Of a stretch of 12,195 nucleotides of DNA, positions 8,487 through 12,195 are shown piece after piece. The DNA lies in assembly GCF_900102485.1 (NCBI RefSeq), contig NZ_FNBX01000028.1, positions 1 through 12,195 of the forward strand. Direction: 5' to 3'. Numbering within the stretch: the first letter of the stretch is position 1; every line of letters starts with the position of its first letter. The DNA is from Desulfovibrio legallii (GTDB taxonomy: Bacteria > Desulfobacterota > Desulfovibrionia > Desulfovibrionales > Desulfovibrionaceae). The notes under the pieces were generated by a model. The model saw only the letters and a program-made list of their open reading frames with translations, made no database searches and was not told the origin of the DNA. The translations under genes and the position numbers were made by a program.

Positions 8487-9101
8487 ATGTTGCACGTTCG
8501 CATAGCCGTCCTGGCGGCGGCCCTGGCGCTGGGCCTGGCGCAGGGCCAGGCCCTGGCGGAGGAGGGCGGCGTCACGGCCCGCAGCGTCTTTGCCCTGCTG
8601 CCGGCCAGCATTTTTGAAAACACGCCTGAGGGCCTTACCGCCGCCGAAAAGCAGCAGCTGCTCACGGCCGGGCATTCGGAATTCTGGGAAATTGCCGGGG
8701 AAACTGAAGATGTGCTGGTGTTCGCCTCCCTGCCCTTCCGGGACGCGGCCGTGGCCCTGCGGCTCTTCCGCCATGTGCGCGACGGCGCGGTGGAGGCGGC
8801 CGTGGGCACCCTGGGCGGCCCCGTCTGCACCCTGGAGCTGTGGCGGGTGGACGCCACAGGCCGGGCCGTGCCCGCAGATACGCCCCCGGAGCCGGACGTG
8901 AGCGAGTTTCTTGCCCCCGGGCAGAAGCTGCCGCCCGACGTGCGGGCCACGGTGATGCTCTGCCTGGGCCTGGGCGGGCTCAAGGCCATGCCCTTATTTT
9001 GGACCAGCACGGGCATGGCCCATGTGCCGGTGGCCAATACCGTGAGCTACCAGTGGAACGGCGCTTCCTTTGAAAAGCGGGTGGCTCCGGCCGAGGAGTA
9101 G
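8487..9101 (+). CDS. Exported protein of unknown function
   Basis: 204 residues starting at the ATG at 8487, with AAGGAG five bases upstream. The open frame extends further upstream, but only this start has a ribosome site and gives a proper signal peptide: MLHVR, a hydrophobic Ala/Leu core, and a predicted cleavage site after QALA (residue 24). The mature part, about 180 residues, is soluble-looking and has two cysteines (Cys114 in GGPVCTLELW, Cys149 in VMLCLGLGG) that could form a disulfide in the periplasm. A predicted helical section (about 50-100) precedes a Pro-rich stretch (about 120-140) and a Trp-containing C terminus (FWTSTG, YQWNGASFEKR). I do not recognise the family. The gene has its own strong promoter and lies 220 bases before secA. 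Codon use matches the neighbours, so there is no sign of recent transfer. Confidence 0.88.
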   Translation: MLHVRIAVLAAALALGLAQGQALAEEGGVTARSVFALLPASIFENTPEGLTAAEKQQLLTAGHSEFWEIAGETEDVLVFASLPFRDAAVALRLFRHVRDGAVEAAVGTLGGPVCTLELWRVDATGRAVPADTPPEPDVSEFLAPGQKLPPDVRATVMLCLGLGGLKAMPLFWTSTGMAHVPVANTVSYQWNGASFEKRVAPAEE

Positions 9102-9107
9102 GGCGGG

Positions 9108-9133
9108 CGCGGGGCGGCTTTGTCCGCCGCGCG
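9108..9133 (+). other. Stem-loop after the exported-protein gene
   Basis: CGCGGGGCGG (9108-9117) pairs with CCGCCGCGCG (9124-9133) with one mismatch, around a CTTTGT loop. It begins six bases after the TAG stop. No T-run follows, so it may stabilise the 3' end or pause polymerase rather than terminate. Readthrough into secA remains possible. The remaining bases to 9310 show no convincing promoter. Confidence 0.45.
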
Positions 9134-9321
9134 GGCGGCGGTTGCGTCCTGTCTGCGCCCCGGTTCGCCTTGGCGGCGGGCGCGCCTGCGGGGGGCGCAT
9201 TGCCAAGTCGGCCCGGATGTCTTACTTAAGGGGGCTGCCGCCGGGTTTCAGGGCGGCAGCGCGGCGTCGCGCCGGTTTTGCGTCGGCGGCGTTGCGCATC
9301 CCGCCATCCTGAGGAGACCCC

Positions 9322-11904
<2,583 letters not shown>

Positions 11905-12012
11905 CCAGGCGTTTTTCCTCTGATCTTCTCCCGCGGGCCTTCCTGACCAGACCGCAGGCGTAAAGCCGCGGGCTTGGCGGCCCTGCTCCTCACCGATTGC
12001 CGACCTTCCAGT

Positions 12013-12038
12013 GCGGCGCGCCCTTTTGGGGCCGCCGC
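12013..12038 (+). other. GC-rich hairpin downstream of secA
   Basis: GCGGCG (12013-12018) pairs with CGCCGC (12033-12038) and CCC (12021-12023) with GGG (12028-12030), around a TTTT loop with a 2x2 mismatch. No T-run follows. It ends seven bases before the Shine-Dalgarno of the small downstream ORF. The bases from 11905 to 12012 show nothing I can name, and no canonical secA terminator is visible. Confidence 0.4.
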
Positions 12039-12054
12039 GCGTCCGGAGGTTCCC

Positions 12055-12132
12055 ATGTCCCTGCGTTTTCCTTCCCTCGCGGCCCGTTTTTGCCGTTTTG
12101 GGGATAACGTACGGTATTTTTCGCACATTTAA
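12055..12132 (+). CDS. Possible small ORF or leader peptide, 25 residues
   Basis: ATG at 12055 preceded by GGAGG (12045-12049) with a five-base spacer, the best ribosome site geometry in this part of the window. It encodes MSLRFPSLAARFCRFGDNVR and five more residues, then TAA at 12130. It is basic and Phe/Arg-rich with no recognised domain. A GC-rich hairpin lies immediately upstream, and the window ends 63 bases after the stop, so a leader-peptide role for a gene to the right cannot be judged. It could also be chance. Confidence 0.3.
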   Translation: MSLRFPSLAARFCRFGDNVRYFSHI

Positions 12133-12195
12133 AAAATGGAAGTAGCCCGCCAAGTTGGTTAGGCTTTGGTTAAGCAAAACCACCCAAGCAACAAG

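Noticed and set aside
12157..12181. Small hairpin at the right edge (GGTT/AACC and GCTT/AAGC)
   Set aside because: Only eight pairs with an interior loop and mostly AT. It is too weak to call and lies next to the window end.

Overview
The window is GC-rich and reads as chromosome of a Desulfovibrio-like sulfate reducer (Desulfobacterota, Desulfovibrionaceae). The basis is the gene set and layout: a seven-gene ATP synthase operon with two b-type subunits (one carrying a signal peptide) and no a or c genes, a secA with a SEC-C zinc tail, and intergenic DNA full of strong GC-rich palindromes. The genus is inferred from memory of such genomes, not from a search.

Layout. Positions 1-1006 (+) are the C-terminal end of a large repetitive surface or secreted protein with RTX-like glycine/aspartate repeats, closed by a textbook terminator at 1038-1073. 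Positions 1074-2132 hold no gene I can support, but are packed with direct repeats and hairpins. Positions 2133-8081 (-) are the operon atpF'-atpF-atpH-atpA-atpG-atpD-atpC (b', b, delta, alpha, gamma, beta, epsilon), read right to left. It has a strong sigma70-type promoter at 8135-8163 and, just upstream, a Rex-like palindrome at 8171-8188. Divergently (+), a perfect-looking promoter at 8404-8432 drives a small exported protein of unknown function (8487-9101), followed by secA (9322-11904). The last 291 bases hold a GC-rich hairpin and a 25-codon ORF with a strong ribosome binding site.

Function. The atp genes encode the F1 head (alpha, beta, gamma, delta, epsilon) and the peripheral stalk (b, b') of the proton-driven ATP synthase. 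The membrane ring and channel (c, a) must be encoded elsewhere. Tight spacing, a stop/start overlap and Shine-Dalgarno sequences embedded in upstream stop regions point to one transcript with translational coupling. A stable stem-loop sits between atpD and atpC. SecA is the motor of the Sec export pathway, which probably handles the neighbouring signal-peptide protein and perhaps AtpF.

The coding part is mostly core housekeeping, and I see no convincing new defence or mobile system. The points most worth a second look are the atp control region, the repeat-dense 1.06-kb gene-free stretch, the signal peptide on AtpF, and the unknown exported protein.
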